From positions 1 through 28,900 of the forward strand of contig AJFK01000516.1 in NCBI GenBank assembly GCA_000467715.1: a DNA stretch of 28,900 nucleotides, given 5' to 3'. This document shows, in pieces, positions 10,462 to 22,852 of this stretch; within the stretch, counting starts at the first letter, position 1; every line of letters starts with the position of its first letter. The position numbers were made by a program, and so were the translations under genes. Origin of the DNA: Hysterium pulicare CBS 123377. Taxonomy: Eukaryota > Ascomycota > Dothideomycetes > Hysteriales > Hysteriaceae. Under the pieces are notes generated by a model that searched no databases, had not been told where the DNA came from, and was given only the letters and a program-made list of their open reading frames with translations.

Positions 10462-10727
10462 AGTGCAAGTTGTGAAGCAACCAGATGTTCCAAGCTAGTA
10501 TTTGGAATGGCATCTAAAGAGATAGTGAATCTTGATTACAATTGCACCATTGATTAATTAAATTAGAGACGTTAAAATCTTCCGATATAAACTTTTTGGT
10601 GTTGACCTCGACGCTAAAACGGTCCCGCAGCGGGGGAACGTCAAACAATTTTCCGGCGAACAGGCCAGGTCGACACGACTGACCTCATCTCTTGACTTCT
10701 GGCATAACTCCAAACAATCTGCCAACC
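10462..10727. promoter_or_regulatory. BUD23-SVP26 bidirectional promoter
   Basis: 266 nt between divergent start codons. An interrupted palindrome CCCGCAGCGGG lies at 10624-10634 and includes a GCGGGG (STRE-like CCCCGC on the other strand). The left half is AT-rich (attgattaattaaattagag around 10549). No TATA box is obvious for SVP26. Confidence 0.45.
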
Positions 10728-11566
<839 letters not shown>

Positions 11567-12354
11567 GCATGTCATCAGATTCTTGTGGGTGAGAATAACC
11601 GTTCTCTTGTGATATAACTGGCATACCCAAAATACGATTATCTATATTTGAGCAGTGTTGGTTTGCTGATGAGTTTTCGATGTAGATTACCTTACGGGCA
11701 ACTGTGGATGACACAGTGTACGACTACTCTTCGTGATATCTGGGCCTATCGTTCGAAATTGTCCGAAGAAGCTGAGTTTCTCAGGACTTGGTCTCATTCT
11801 ATGCTATTCCTTTCAAGCCAAACCGCACTTCGCCGTCCTATTGTCACCACTCGCACTTGGATCACTTCACTGAATCAAGATATCGAGGATACAAAGATCT
11901 GCTTTTCTCTATCATCAGCCGTGTACATGTCGGAAATGACAATCGTGAGGCTCTGCTCTGTATCGTCGACGAGACAGAAATGATGGTACGGGTCAAGGAA
12001 GAGCACCTGTTGATATGTTCAAGTCAGAGGGTGCTCTCCTACCAAAAAGGCCTCACTTTTCTCAAATACCCTATCTCTCCCTGAGAAGTGCCTCCTGGGA
12101 TGTCTATGCTTGCTATGGCGCTAACTTACAGCCAGAATTGAAAAGAACAACTTCACACCTTCTCCACGAATGGCATGCCGAAGATCTACATATGTTTTGC
12201 TCTCAAAAAAGCCCACGTAGTGTGTTACGGAAGATGAGCTCAAAGGCTCAGCGATCCAACTTGAGCTGTGTACTATTTACTACATTGAATCACCGCGATG
12301 TCTGTATGTACAGTAGTCTAAGCACCACTACCACCCATTTGGTTCCGCTCTCAC
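11567..12354. other. Anonymous region between convergent SVP26 and DUR3
   Basis: 788 nt, longer than two 3' UTRs require. On the plus strand it contains open stretches in shifting frames (about 11648-11983, 11788-12084, 12015-12362), but none has a family I recognise, and no single frame runs through. It could be the wreck of an old gene or non-coding transcript sequence. No tRNA, repeat or palindrome stood out. Confidence 0.35.
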
Positions 12355-14710
12355 TCACGTAGCATCCAGCCGACCTTTCTGCCCAAACTTTCCTGCAACA
12401 ATAACATCTTCTCCTTCGACAGAAGAGATATCTCTTCCCTCCACCTTCCCCGACGCATTACCACTACCCCGCCTAAGTATCAAACCTCTGAAGACGGCTG
12501 CTATAGATTTCCTAGCCTCCCAGATCGGCAGAGACCAGATCAACAGAGCGGCAACCCAGCTCCAGATGAATACCACTACCGTCCATCCAACAAAAAACTT
12601 CCGGCTCATGATGTAGCCTGTGCCGTACAAGGAGAACGGAATGATAATCAGGAAGATGATGCATAAAACAGCAGAAACGATCTTTGCATTTCTAGCTGCC
12701 CGTGCGAGGCCTGCAGGATCCCAGTCATCGCCCAAATCGAGATCATCGGCGTGTGTGTAAGCTCTGTCTCCTGGTCGGGGCTGCACTGCTTGCATAAGGA
12801 AAAGATTATCCCACTCATAGGGTGTACGGTTGAAAGGGCGCATGGCGAGCCACATGAGGAGGGGCAAGAAGAGACCAACGCAGCATCCAGCAAACATTGG
12901 CCAATTCTCGAAAGTTGTGTCCACATTGATTTCTCCATACATGCCCTTAGTTGTGCCTAGCCAGGCAGCTAAAGCACATGTAGTTCCGATAGGTGCCGCA
13001 GTGTACATGAATACTGATGTTACGTAGGCGGAATTTACGGCGAGGGTAATAGGAATGACGGCCGAGCCAAGGATGACACCTAGAAATTCCAGAATCCAGC
13101 CCATGGATACTCCGGATGCATTGAGCCCCGTGGCAAAGGACGCAGAGAAAACGGCGAAAAAGGCTAGGGAGATATGAGAGACTAATTTGAGTCTTCTGTC
13201 ATCTGCAGCGGGGTTGATGTCTGCTTGGTTAGCTGGGACGGCTCGATAAATGTAGGTGGGCCACTGACAAGGCTGGTAGATGTCAAATGTGACAATAGAA
13301 GCATGAGCAATAATTTCGGCACTGAATGAGGAGGTAACGGCCATGAAAACCATAAGAATCACAGCCGCCGCGCCCCCTTTTCCCATGACCGCTTCTGCAG
13401 CCAAAGGCAAAATCAGAGCGTTGTTGATCTGATAAGAGGTGACGCCGCCGGACACAGGCCAGTACTTGGTGTTTGAAAGAGCCACTGCGACATAGCTCAT
13501 CGTCGCGCAAAGTCCAAGCGGAATACTAAACCAAGCAAAAGCACCATAGAAGTAGCCTTTTACGACCGCGTTGGGTTCACCAGCGATAGCTTTTTGACCA
13601 TACTATGATCGAATTAGCGTTTACTAGTAATAGTGAAGATTGGAGCATACCGAAGGATCCACAAAAACGGAACCGAACCCGGAGACAAGAATAACACCAG
13701 CAAGGATCAGCCCTTGGCCTGACTGCATCGTCAAATACGAACCGTCTTTGGCGCCATAAGCTACTGTCTTCAAAGTGTCTGTTTGGAGAAGATCCCAGAG
13801 AGCCCCTGGCGATCCAAGAACCGGCAACGAATCCGATGCCATTACCTTAAACATGCAGACCAGAAGTATCACGAATATTACAAGGGTGCTGGAACTGATT
13901 AGCTGGTAGAACGCTTTGGGAAAGATGGGTACTTACTGTATATAGTCCGAAAGGAAAGTTGACTTGAGCCCGCCAAGGTACGTGTAGACAACAACACCAA
14001 GAGGGATGAGATAATTCATAGCTGCGGTATTTGCTCCGGTTGTGACATTCAGGGCCGCTGAACCACCAAGTAGTAGAGCAGCGGTGATGAGTATCTGAAC
14101 AGATACTCCGTAGGCAAAGAAGACTATGTGGGTCGCGGTACCGAAACGTATTCGAAGCGCCTCCAAGATTGTATTGGCACGAGGAGCTCTCCGCTTGAGC
14201 TCGATTGCCATGATAGCGTACAGCAGAATTTGGACTGTCGCGCCGGAAACGAACCACCATAGACCAGCGAATCCGTAAACGTACGTCAATCGCACCGAAT
14301 TACTAACCAGGCGTCAGTTCTGTCTATCACTACTATTTCAATAAGAAGGTATTACAGAATGGTGGCGGCATAACACCACGAAGATACCACAGCAGCAGCG
14401 ACAAGCCCGGTCTTCACACTCTTTTTCGCAGTCATGAGCATGTTGGTATCCTAAAAGCTCGTTAGCGACATGCTCGTCTATGTCAATTTTCGGAGGGGAG
14501 TCGTAGGGTACATTCGATTCATTGAGATACTTCCTTGAGATCCAGGTAATCAAATTCATTGTCAAAGCAAATACAATACCGAAGCCTAGTGATCGTTAAT
14601 CCATGTCTTATATTGTGAAAGGCATAGCTACTCTACGATAACTTACCCAGGACAACACCGTAGGCAACGCCTTGAGACAAGGGAGGTGCTACCACGCCGG
14701 ATTCCGCCAT
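12355..14710 (-). CDS. DUR3: Urea active transporter / sodium:solute symporter family, DUR3-like
   Basis: 694 residues from six exons (14710-14647, 14585-14512, 14450-14356, 14302-13937, 13888-13651, 13602-12355) with 48-61-nt introns. It starts MAESGVVAPPLSQGVAYGVV. Landmarks of the fungal Dur3 branch of the SSS family are SVKTGLVAAAVVSSWCYAAT, VSGATVQILLYAIMAIELKR, HIVFFAYGVSVQILITAALL, GVVVYTYLGGLKSTFLSDYI, FGSVFVDPSYGQ, SNTKYWPVSGG and the IIAHASIVTFDIYQ segment. About 14-15 hydrophobic segments alternate along the chain; the C-terminus is a short cytosolic tail. Dur3 imports urea, and in yeasts polyamines, across the plasma membrane with protons. Typical length is about 690-730, so the gene looks whole. 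It is divergent from an amidase, and the shared promoter has GATA-type sites, consistent with nitrogen catabolite control. Confidence 0.95.
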
Positions 14711-15429
14711 AGTAACACAAAATATTCCAGAGATTCCGCTTGCTGATACGATTTACCAAGGGACTAAATTGAAATCTTCTCGAGTGAAGCATTAAATAGT
14801 TGGGCATAGTGCTTTAAAAACATATGGAAGATTAGGGATTGAAGTTGCCGATTACGGCAGCACTGTTCCGACATCAGCAGAGACTTTCGATTGGGAATGG
14901 TGCGGATGGTCCAACAACGGGACTTGCTATATTCTCATGTCTTCAGCCCTACGCAATCAAGAAAGACTTGGGATAGTAAAATTTTGCAGCTCACCGCGTG
15001 CTGGCGCGAGCGCTGGCTTTTCCTAACGCAGCCAGGAAGCCTTATCAGCCTCGCCTAGTACTGGCACTCGAGCCATCTTCGGAGGAGATAACACAGAGAG
15101 ATAATCCGGAGTAGGCAAAGCAGAGTTCGACCCTACTTTTCGGCTTGGCCGGTATGACTGTCGGAACCTATAGCCGACGGGTTCTTGCAATGCTCCATAG
15201 ATAAACTCTGAATTATGTAATCCACGCAAATGTTGATGTACGTTCCAATTATGGCAAGAAACAGCACGAGCCCACTCCTTTACAAAAGGCAGCCTAGAGA
15301 ATGTCAACAAAGACCGATTCGCTTCGACGGAACGTTGTCCAGAAGTTTATTATCCGAACCGCATTCCAGTGGTCTGCCGGTTGCCACTAACCCAACTAGG
15401 ATATAACAATCAGGGTCGAGCATTGTAAA
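14711..15429. promoter_or_regulatory. Shared DUR3-amidase promoter with HGATAR cluster
   Basis: 719 nt between divergent start codons. Four matches to HGATAR, the site of AreA/NIT2 GATA factors, lie close together: TGATAAG on the minus strand (15041-15047), and AGATAA at 15086-15091, 15099-15104 and 15199-15204. Other GATA cores with weaker flanks occur at 14744 and 14972. Closely spaced HGATAR sites are the known hallmark of nitrogen-repressed genes in Aspergillus and Neurospora. No exon or repeat is seen in the region. Confidence 0.65.
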
Positions 15430-17200
15430 ATGGCAATTGAACACAAGCAGTCATGGCAGAATATTGCTGCGCGGAAAAGGGACGAACGAGCTTCAAAAAT
15501 ACCGGAAGAGTGGCGCATACCTCAGGACCTTCTCCCTCCATCAGATGTTGATTTCGTACAGGATTTTCCACACAAATCTGGTTTCTTTACAGATCGAGAG
15601 CTATTGTTGACCGAAGCCACTGCCTCCGACGTGGTGACAAGCATATCGAGGGGAGAGTGGACGTCATTAGAGGTCGTACAAGCGGTATCCAAAAGGGCAG
15701 CTGTTGCGCAGCAGCTGCTCAATTGTGTAACCGAAATATATTTCGAAGAAGCGACGGCACGGGCAAAGGAGCTCGATGAGTACTTCAAACGTGAAGGCAA
15801 AACCGTGGGCCCACTGCATGGCCTGCCGATCAGGTAATATGAATCATATGATATGAATTATGAGGGGATAATACTGATGAGGTATATAGTTTCAAAGACC
15901 AATTTAATATCAAAGGACTGGATTCCACGATAGGCTATATATCTTACGCGGATGAGCCTGCTACCGGAAATTCGACTTTGGTCGAACTTCTGGTGCATGC
16001 CGGAGCGATTCCGTACGTCAAATCGAATGTACCAGCTACTTTGATGATGGGGGAATCTGTCAACAACCTCTTTGGGCGCACCGTAAACCCCCGAAATCGT
16101 AAGCTCACCACTGGAGGTTCATCCGGGGGGGAGTCAGCCCTAGTAACCTTTAGGGCCAGTTACCTTGGAGTCGGTACTGATATTGGAGGAAGTATAAGGC
16201 ATCCCTGCTCTTTCACGGGACTTTTTGGTCTCAGACCATCGCATGGGCGAGTATCTTACCAACAGGTGGTAAACACTTACCTAGGACAAGAGGCCGTTCG
16301 ATCATGCGCCGGACCAATGTGTCGCTCACCTAGGGACATTCGGCTGTTCATGTCCAGTCTGGTAGCTCAAAAACCATGGCTATACGATCCCCAGACTGTT
16401 CCACTGCCGTGGCGAACGGACGAGGAGACATTGCCAAAGAAATTGTGCTTTGGTTTCGGTATGGGTGATGGAAGAGTAACGCCCACGCCTCCTCTCAGGC
16501 GTGCAATGGAAATCACAAAGGCAAAGCTTCTCGCCGCTGGTCACGAAGTGGTTGATTATACTCCATACGAAATGCCAGAAGCCGTCGAAATCGTGACCAA
16601 GATGTGGAGCGCAGATGGTGGCTTCGAATTTCAGAGGGACACGGATGCATCTGGAGAACCACTTCATCCTCAGCTTGAGAAATGGCTGGGCCGGAGCGCG
16701 ACTGTGGAGAAGCAAAGCGTTTTTGATACGTGGCAGAACCAGCAGCGCAAGACAATTTTAGCGCAGAAATGGCTCGAGAGATGGCAGAAGTCGCAGGATA
16801 TGACTGCGACTGGACGACCAATCGACGGCCTCATAATGCCAAGCACACCTTTCCCTGCCATCCGACACGATGGTGGTTACCCGTGGCATTATGGTGCTTT
16901 GTGCCCACTTCTCGATCTAACCACGGGCGTTTTCCCAGTAACCAAAGTGGATCTACAAAAAGACGAAGTACCGGCTGCGTGGAAGCCTATCTCTGAAAAG
17001 GACCGGGAAGTTATGAAATATTGTAAGTCGTGCTAATAGGCGACCTTCGTAGAATGTCAGCTGAATCCTCACCAGATGGTAAACCCGAAAATCATGAAAA
17101 TGCGCTCGTTGGCCTAGTCGTGATTGGAAGACGACTGGAAGAAGAGAAGGTCACCGCAATGTTACATGTTATACATGAAGCGGTCGGAGTAGATTACTGA
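15430..17200 (+). CDS. Amidase, amidase-signature family (acetamidase-like)
   Basis: 553 residues from three exons (15430-15833, 15890-17022, 17076-17200), introns 56 and 53 nt. The catalytic triad of the amidase signature is complete: K137 in PISFKD (formed across the first splice), cis-Ser S212 in TTGGSSGGE, and nucleophile S236 in GVGTDIGGSIR. The spacings of 75 and 24 residues equal those of mammalian FAAH. The C-terminal NHENALVGLVVIGRRLEEEK is the usual closing element of fungal acetamidase/GatA-like proteins. Length fits AmdS-type enzymes (about 550). It should hydrolyse a carboxamide to acid and ammonia in the cytosol; the substrate is not fixed by sequence, since fungal genomes hold many paralogues. 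Its placement opposite DUR3 with GATA sites between suggests nitrogen scavenging. Confidence 0.95.
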
Positions 17201-18302
17201 CCGCAATGATAGGGGGGTTTTGGATGCAGAATTAGAGGCCCCTCCTTTAGCATTATCAGTCATGACTCTGGCAACAACCAACGATTAGCTATTCGTTAGG
17301 TAAGGAAGGAGTTCTCTGTATATCTTCACCAACCAACATCGAGCTCTCTGAAAAACCTCAACGAGCTGTATTTGAACAAGCAGACTTACCTCAAAAATAC
17401 CACGAGCTATGTGACACAGTGTGGGCGATGGTTCATGTAGATTGAAGAGTAAACGGGCTGGTTTGCGGAGAATGAAGTTGTCATGCAAGCCACATTAGAC
17501 TATATAGTCTCTACCTAATCTGGACTAGTATAGAAATCGAACATAATCCGTGGCCCCTCAAAAAGAGATGGCTACAATACCACTATCAAATCAAATGCAA
17601 AAGGCCATAATGATTTATGAAGTTCAAAATGCCTGCAGTAGCAATGAACAATGAGGGGCGTGTATAGTATCGAAAAGGAAACAACCCCGAATTGGTTGCC
17701 TGGCTTATTTCGTCGTGTGCTTTCACCTCGTTTCTCTTGTTCCACTCCTTATCTATAAACATATAACGATCTTTGTGTACTCGGTACAACATCCAGGACC
17801 TTCACACTCCCTCGTTCTTTTTGTTTCAATATCCATACTACCTACTCAGCTACATCACCGGCTTGTAAAGGTTCAAATCCCTCCATAAAGGCGTCATATT
17901 GTCCCTTATTGTACCCTACTCTCTGCTCATGGAATTTTTTGCAACAACACCAGGTCAAAGACCCAGAGCATGGTCCTAGAGGGGTTTAGAAGGGACGGAA
18001 CACGGTTTAAAGGGGCCCGATTAGATCTGCCAGTGTCTGCTGCCCGAAAGCATAATATGGATTTAAAACTTGGCAGAGAGATTGACGTCCTATGTAGTTG
18101 ACGGATCGGTATCTTCATTAAGAGCGTCAAAGAGAAAGATATTATGCAATAGAGTGGAATTCTCATGCTACTCGTTTGTGTCCCTTTTCTTGTATTCTCC
18201 TGTCTTCATATACGGGACTTATCCCGCAACTTAGGTTTGGAGGGAAGTGAAGGCTTGTCCCGTGCTGCCAGCTTCTCGTTTGGTTCAACTAGTAGCCCTA
18301 GG
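17201..18302. other. 1.1-kb intergenic region between convergent genes
   Basis: Lies between the amidase stop and the WD40-cyclophilin stop, so both genes end into it. It contains a 12-bp perfect palindrome GACTATATAGTC (about 17499) and several short open stretches without homology that I recognise. I saw no RNA gene, tandem repeat or transposon end. Confidence 0.4.
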
Positions 18303-20418
18303 TTATGAAATGGAAATATTGATGATTTTAATGTCTTCGACCGGCTTCTCCTCATACACCCTCGTGTTCTCGATCTTATGAACAACATCCAAACCTTGAA
18401 TAGCGCGTCCGAAAATAGTATGTTTGTTATCAAGCCATGGCTGGAATGATTCGTCAGTGAGCGCCAACTATTAGTTGGTGCTCGGAACTTACCGTCTTTT
18501 CTGTGGTGATGAAGAACTGTGACCCATTGGTGTTCGGTCCAGCATTTGCCATGCTGACAGTATACGGTTTATCGTGTTTCAGAGTAGAAAACTCATCTGC
18601 GAACTCTCTACCCCAGATACTCACTCCTCCAGTACCGTCGCCCTCTGGATCACCAGTCTGGATCATGAATTTCCGGATGACTCGATGAAAGATGATGTTG
18701 TTGTAATAGCCCTTCTTTGAGTGTGTCACGAAGTTCTCTACAGCCTTTGGAGCAGCTTCGGGGAACAGACGTATGTGGATGTCGCCATATGTCGTGTGGA
18801 TTATAGCTGATGTGCCAGAGGCGGCAGGCTTAGCTTCAAGCTGTTGCTTGGGGTTGATATTCCGCGGTTTTTCGTTCTGAACGTCACGCTCGGATTTCGA
18901 GACACTGCCAGCGTGAGAAAGCTGAAGAGAAAGCTGAATGTTGATAGACTTACCTGTCGTCATTGGTAAACATGTAAAATCGAACCTTGCCAGATCCAGT
19001 AGATACAAGCATGGCATCACGGGCTTCGGCTTCTTGCAAGAGAGGGTTGTCACTGGCAGCCATTTCGACAGTGACTACGCCTTTCTTTTCCGGTTGACCT
19101 TGATAGATGGCAAGATTCAGCGCTCTAAATGGCTCATCTTTACCATACACTTTAACGACTCGATTAGTTAGCGTGTTGATAACTTTAGTACCGAACATGG
19201 AGCCATAAAGAATGAAATGGCCGGTCTCATCAAAGATCACATTCATTCGGCGCCAAACTGATGGATCTTCCAGTTCACGTTCAATGCCAAGTCTCCGACC
19301 AAATTCAATGTCCTCCAGCTTTTGGATAGCAGTGCCGACCTGTTGCATTTCTGTAATCGTTTCGAGCGACTCGTCATACGTGCGATGGAGTTTGCCTGTG
19401 GCGAAATCGAATATTCGCACTTTTCGATCGGGGAATGAGAAAGTCGCGAATTGAGCGCCAGTCGGAGATATCGTGAGGGACGTTGGTACGGATTTTGCCT
19501 GTTGCGATTTAGCATTTCGAGTGAAGAAAAGCGCAATCGAGAGCATACCTTCTTGAATTCGAAAAGATTTGTCGAGCTTTTTATAGCAAATACGTTGTCG
19601 GGCTTCTCGTAATTACCGCTGGGCTGCCAATACTCCAGCATTCCTCCTTCGTCTGCCGAGATGACGCAATCATACTCGTTATTATACACCATTAGAGAAA
19701 CAGGGCTTCTATGCAAGTTCTTCATGACATGCAAAGGCTCTTGGTTTTCCCCCCTTCCATCAAAGATCCTGATCCAAGAGTTCTCCTCCGCGGAGACAGC
19801 CAGTTGTGGAAATGAAGCGCCGCGCCCGTGAATCCAACAAGCGCATTTCGGCGTATAATCGAAGCTCAGCATTGCCAGAAGATCGAAGGTAGTAACATCG
19901 AAAATCTTAACCGTGTGGTCCACCCCAGCTGTCGCGAAACTCCTACCATCTGCGCTCACACTCACGCTCCGAATCTCTCCATTATGCGCCCGAAACTCTT
20001 TCACAAACTCTATGCCTCCATAATCCTTCTTCCAGAACTTTACCACTCCATCTATAGAACATGTGATCAAGAAGTCGGTATGGGGAGTGAATGTTGTAAA
20101 ACAAAGCTGGTCGCGGTGCATTAAGGACTTGGCATAGCGGCCAGCGGTTGGGAGAGCAGCAATGTAAAGTCTTTCGTACGGGAGTTTGCGGCGCTTTTTC
20201 TTTGGCGCAGTCGATGGGAGTGCCGGTCCAAAGTCATCGTCAGAGGAAGTGGCATCTGCAGTAGTAAGTCAATCAAGTTCTTGCAAGTGTATTAGGACTG
20301 AATGATCACCGTTCTCGCCTTCCATAGCAATGACATCGGAGGAATTATTCTCGACTTCCTCCATTTCAAACCGAGACCGCTTGCTACGTCTGGGAGATTC
20401 AGCGCCATTCGCTTCCAT
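18303..20418 (-). CDS. PPWD1: WD40-repeat peptidyl-prolyl cis-trans isomerase (PPWD1-type cyclophilin)
   Basis: 636 residues from five exons (20418-20310, 20255-19549, 19498-18954, 18904-18493, 18440-18303), introns 49-54 nt. An acidic/basic N-terminus with nuclear-localisation-like PKKKRRK is followed by WD40 repeats: [46 protein letters not shown], and later VRIFDF. A cyclophilin domain follows at about 485-634. Active-site residues are present ([48 protein letters not shown], the last with the Trp linked to cyclosporin binding and completed by the final splice). PPWD1 is a nuclear, spliceosome-associated isomerase in animals; the fungal protein is inferred to act likewise. Length is close to the human protein (about 646). 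It runs in tandem with RRP9 upstream. Confidence 0.95.
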
Positions 20419-20525
20419 TTTTTTAGTTGAAAATGGAAGGTTAGTTGCTGTACGTCTTGGCAAATAAAGGCGAAGCTGGAGTCTTCAGGTGAGGTTGGTC
20501 GCTAGATTCGCGAAATTTACACGGT

Positions 20526-20563
20526 CACGTGCAACTTCATCGTTGAAAGTACCTAGGTAGGTA
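20526..20563 (-). promoter_or_regulatory. TACCTAGGTA / CACGTG composite module before the WD40-cyclophilin
   Basis: Read towards the gene: TACCTAGGTA (20559-20550), 18 nt containing AACGATGAAG, then CACGTG (20531-20526), which ends 107 nt before the start codon at 20418. The palindrome is extended on the far side by a further GGTA (TACCTAGGTAGGTA on the plus strand). Same order and near-identical spacing as the module in front of IDH1. Confidence 0.55.
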
Positions 20564-20667
20564 TTCCTATAGTCAAGCTCATAGAATATGGCTATTTCCA
20601 ATGACCATTTTAGATCTAATGCTCCAGGATAGTAACCGTATAGCCTTGCCACATCCAATCTGATACA

Positions 20668-22506
20668 TCAACCTTCCTCCGCCTTAGAACCCTCATCTTC
20701 TCCTTTTATAGGATACTTCTTCCTCGGCACTTCGAACACCACGGCATAATTACGACCCATCCTTTTCTTCCAACGTCCCAATCTAGGCTCCTTTCCTACG
20801 GCTGCAACAATACACATACCGCCCTTCCCTCGATCCCCCCTCTCGGAAACGGACAGACCATTGACGATACCCTTAATCATTGCTAGACTATATTCGCCAT
20901 CGAGAAACCTATCGACCACCATATCCTCGCTGGTGGCTTCTTTGAATAGTTCCCTTGCGACTCTCCCAACCGTGCCCACTTCCTCAATCGTGCGTTTCTC
21001 GGGCCCAACCCTCCAGGCCCTCACGTATCCGTCCCAACTTGCGCTTAAAATCAAGTCTGCAAATGGGACGGTGGTCAATGCTGTGATCCACCGTGGAAGT
21101 CGAGGACCCTTGAGCCCCTTAGCAGTTGCATCGAAATCCGCCGACATCTCCGCCGGTGGAAGAGGAGGATCGCACCCATGTGCTAACGGCAGAGTAAAGA
21201 GCGGTTTCTTTTTGTTTGTAGACCAAAGGGACAGCGCTCCATTGTCGGACCCGGTCACAAAGGTACTAGAGTCGAGGAGGGCGACGCAGTCAATTGAACC
21301 TTCCGCGTATGCTGTTGGGTGCTCATTTTCGTTGTCTCGAGAACCTGCTATCCCATTAACTCTAACTCCTCCGTCTTCTACCCGTCTTTTCCGGACACCT
21401 TCTCGGTCTTTCTGCTTTGCGATGCCACCGCCCCTGAAAACCAGTTGGCTCTCCTCGACGACTTTCCATAACCTTGCTGTCTTATCCCGCGAACCTACAC
21501 TGACACAGGTTTCTTGATTGAAGTCTAATCCTCCAGCAATATCTACTACGGAGTCTTGATGTCCAAATAGCGTTTCAATATATGCAAGCTCAGCGGCGCT
21601 CCATATTTTGATAGTCCGGTCCGCGGATGCCGAAAAGAACTGGTGAGTACCTCGACGGAAGGAAAGTGACATTATTGCAGCTCGATGTTGCGTAAACACC
21701 TTCAATGGTGTGAGGCTGTTAGCGTTCCAAAGTATGAGGCGAGCGTGTTCATCCCCTGTGGCGAGGTATTCTCCAGAATCGGAGACAGCAATGGAGAGAA
21801 TTTCCCCGGTGTGACCTAGGAACTTGGCATCCTGTTTTTTGTACTTATTCCCCTTTCGCCATTTCACTCTCTTGGGTTTCCTGCGTGGGCTGAAATTCGT
21901 CGGTCGCTGTACGTCGTCCAACGGACTATAGGTTTTTGGGTCTGGAATCTCCCATTTAGAGAGCATCATATCTTTACTTATGATGTAAATATAAGGCAGA
22001 CATGTGGCGCATCCTGTAATTGAATTCTCATCCGCTCGAAAAGTGGTCCACGTAGCATGCTCAAAGTCTAGGTCTGCCGTAATGTACCTGTGTATTTTGC
22101 CCTTGGTCTCGGCTACATCTTCTTTCAGTCGCGCGGCGATTAAGTCTCGGTCAATTTCTACGGCATCAAACCCTGCCTCGTCCACTACTTCATGGCGGAT
22201 GTTGTCGAGGTAGCGCTCGGCGAGCCTGAGGCGCTTTTCGGCTGCTGTCTCGGCCTCGGCTTCGGATGCAGACGATTCGTCTTGAGCTTCGGAGGTAAAA
22301 AAATCATTATGCTCGTCTTCTGAAGAGCTTTCGCTGCCAGATACAGAATCCTCTCGGTCTCTTCTTGGGCGGGGAGCAGCTCTCGAGCCTTGGTTGGTGG
22401 CGGCGGTGGTAGTGGATGTACCTCTCTTTTTCGAGGCAGAAGATGAGGGAGCTTCTGCCCGTTTACGTTTCCGCTGGGAGGCAGGCGCTGTGAAAAAGGA
22501 AGACAT
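20668..22506 (-). CDS. RRP9: U3 snoRNP-associated WD40 protein Rrp9 (U3-55K)
   Basis: 612 residues in a single exon. A Lys/Arg- and Ser-rich N-terminus (SQRKRKRAEAPSSS) and an acidic stretch (SESSSEDEHNDFF) precede the conserved helix EKRLRLAERYLDNIRHEV. A seven-bladed propeller follows, with blades such as LGHTGEILSIAVSDSGEYLA, HRAAIMSLSFRRGTHQFFSA, FGHQDSVVDIAGG, GSRDKTARLWKV, and ILSASWDGYVRAWRV. The GHQDSV and GSRDKTARLW blocks are typical of Rrp9. The protein binds the box B/C motif of U3 snoRNA in the nucleolus and is needed for early pre-18S rRNA cleavages. A 20-25-residue Arg/Lys insertion (about AKQKDREGVRKRRVEDG) is a fungal-style loop. Start at 22506 (MSSFFTAPAS); an ATG 15 codons upstream is less family-like. 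It has no introns, unlike its neighbours. Confidence 0.95.
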   Translation of the reverse strand: MSSFFTAPASQRKRKRAEAPSSSASKKRGTSTTTAATNQGSRAAPRPRRDREDSVSGSESSSEDEHNDFFTSEAQDESSASEAEAETAAEKRLRLAERYLDNIRHEVVDEAGFDAVEIDRDLIAARLKEDVAETKGKIHRYITADLDFEHATWTTFRADENSITGCATCLPYIYIISKDMMLSKWEIPDPKTYSPLDDVQRPTNFSPRRKPKRVKWRKGNKYKKQDAKFLGHTGEILSIAVSDSGEYLATGDEHARLILWNANSLTPLKVFTQHRAAIMSLSFRRGTHQFFSASADRTIKIWSAAELAYIETLFGHQDSVVDIAGGLDFNQETCVSVGSRDKTARLWKVVEESQLVFRGGGIAKQKDREGVRKRRVEDGGVRVNGIAGSRDNENEHPTAYAEGSIDCVALLDSSTFVTGSDNGALSLWSTNKKKPLFTLPLAHGCDPPLPPAEMSADFDATAKGLKGPRLPRWITALTTVPFADLILSASWDGYVRAWRVGPEKRTIEEVGTVGRVARELFKEATSEDMVVDRFLDGEYSLAMIKGIVNGLSVSERGDRGKGGMCIVAAVGKEPRLGRWKKRMGRNYAVVFEVPRKKYPIKGEDEGSKAEEG

Positions 22507-22852
22507 GGTGGGTGAGACAATGCATAGTCGTTGGCACCCAGCGAACATCACGAACTTTTTCTATGCTGCCAAGAATCTATATTTACGGCGGAACTTCGGT
22601 GTCAAGCTCGGACAACTTTATCGCCGCAGTCGAAGCTTCACAAACATCTGCCATTCTTCTACAAACCAACCATCTTCGTCGCTTCATTCTGCCACCCTTC
22701 CGCTCTCTTTACTACCTGCTAATCAGTTCATTTCCTTTGCCAGCACCCCGTTCACTACGCCAACAGCTTACCGACAGCTCTTCGCCTACATCAGCAGACC
22801 GTTCTCGGGAAGCTTCACGGCCCGCCTACATTATCTTCTTTGATCCCCTACA
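22507..22852. promoter_or_regulatory. RRP9-RPT4 bidirectional promoter
   Basis: 346 nt between divergent start codons. The RPT4-proximal part is C/T-rich (about 22660-22760) and probably its leader. I found no yeast-type proteasome element (GGTGGCAAA) by eye and no other named site. Confidence 0.45.

Noticed and set aside
17285-17488. 67-codon minus-strand open stretch in the amidase-cyclophilin spacer
   Set aside because: No recognised motif; the only donor-acceptor pair inside would give a 24-nt intron, too short for fungi.
17499-17510. GACTATATAGTC palindrome
   Set aside because: A single short AT-rich palindrome between convergent genes; no target-site duplication or repeat partner was seen.
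20861-21517. 218-codon plus-strand open stretch inside RRP9
   Set aside because: It is the antisense shadow of the WD40 coding region; no family motifs.
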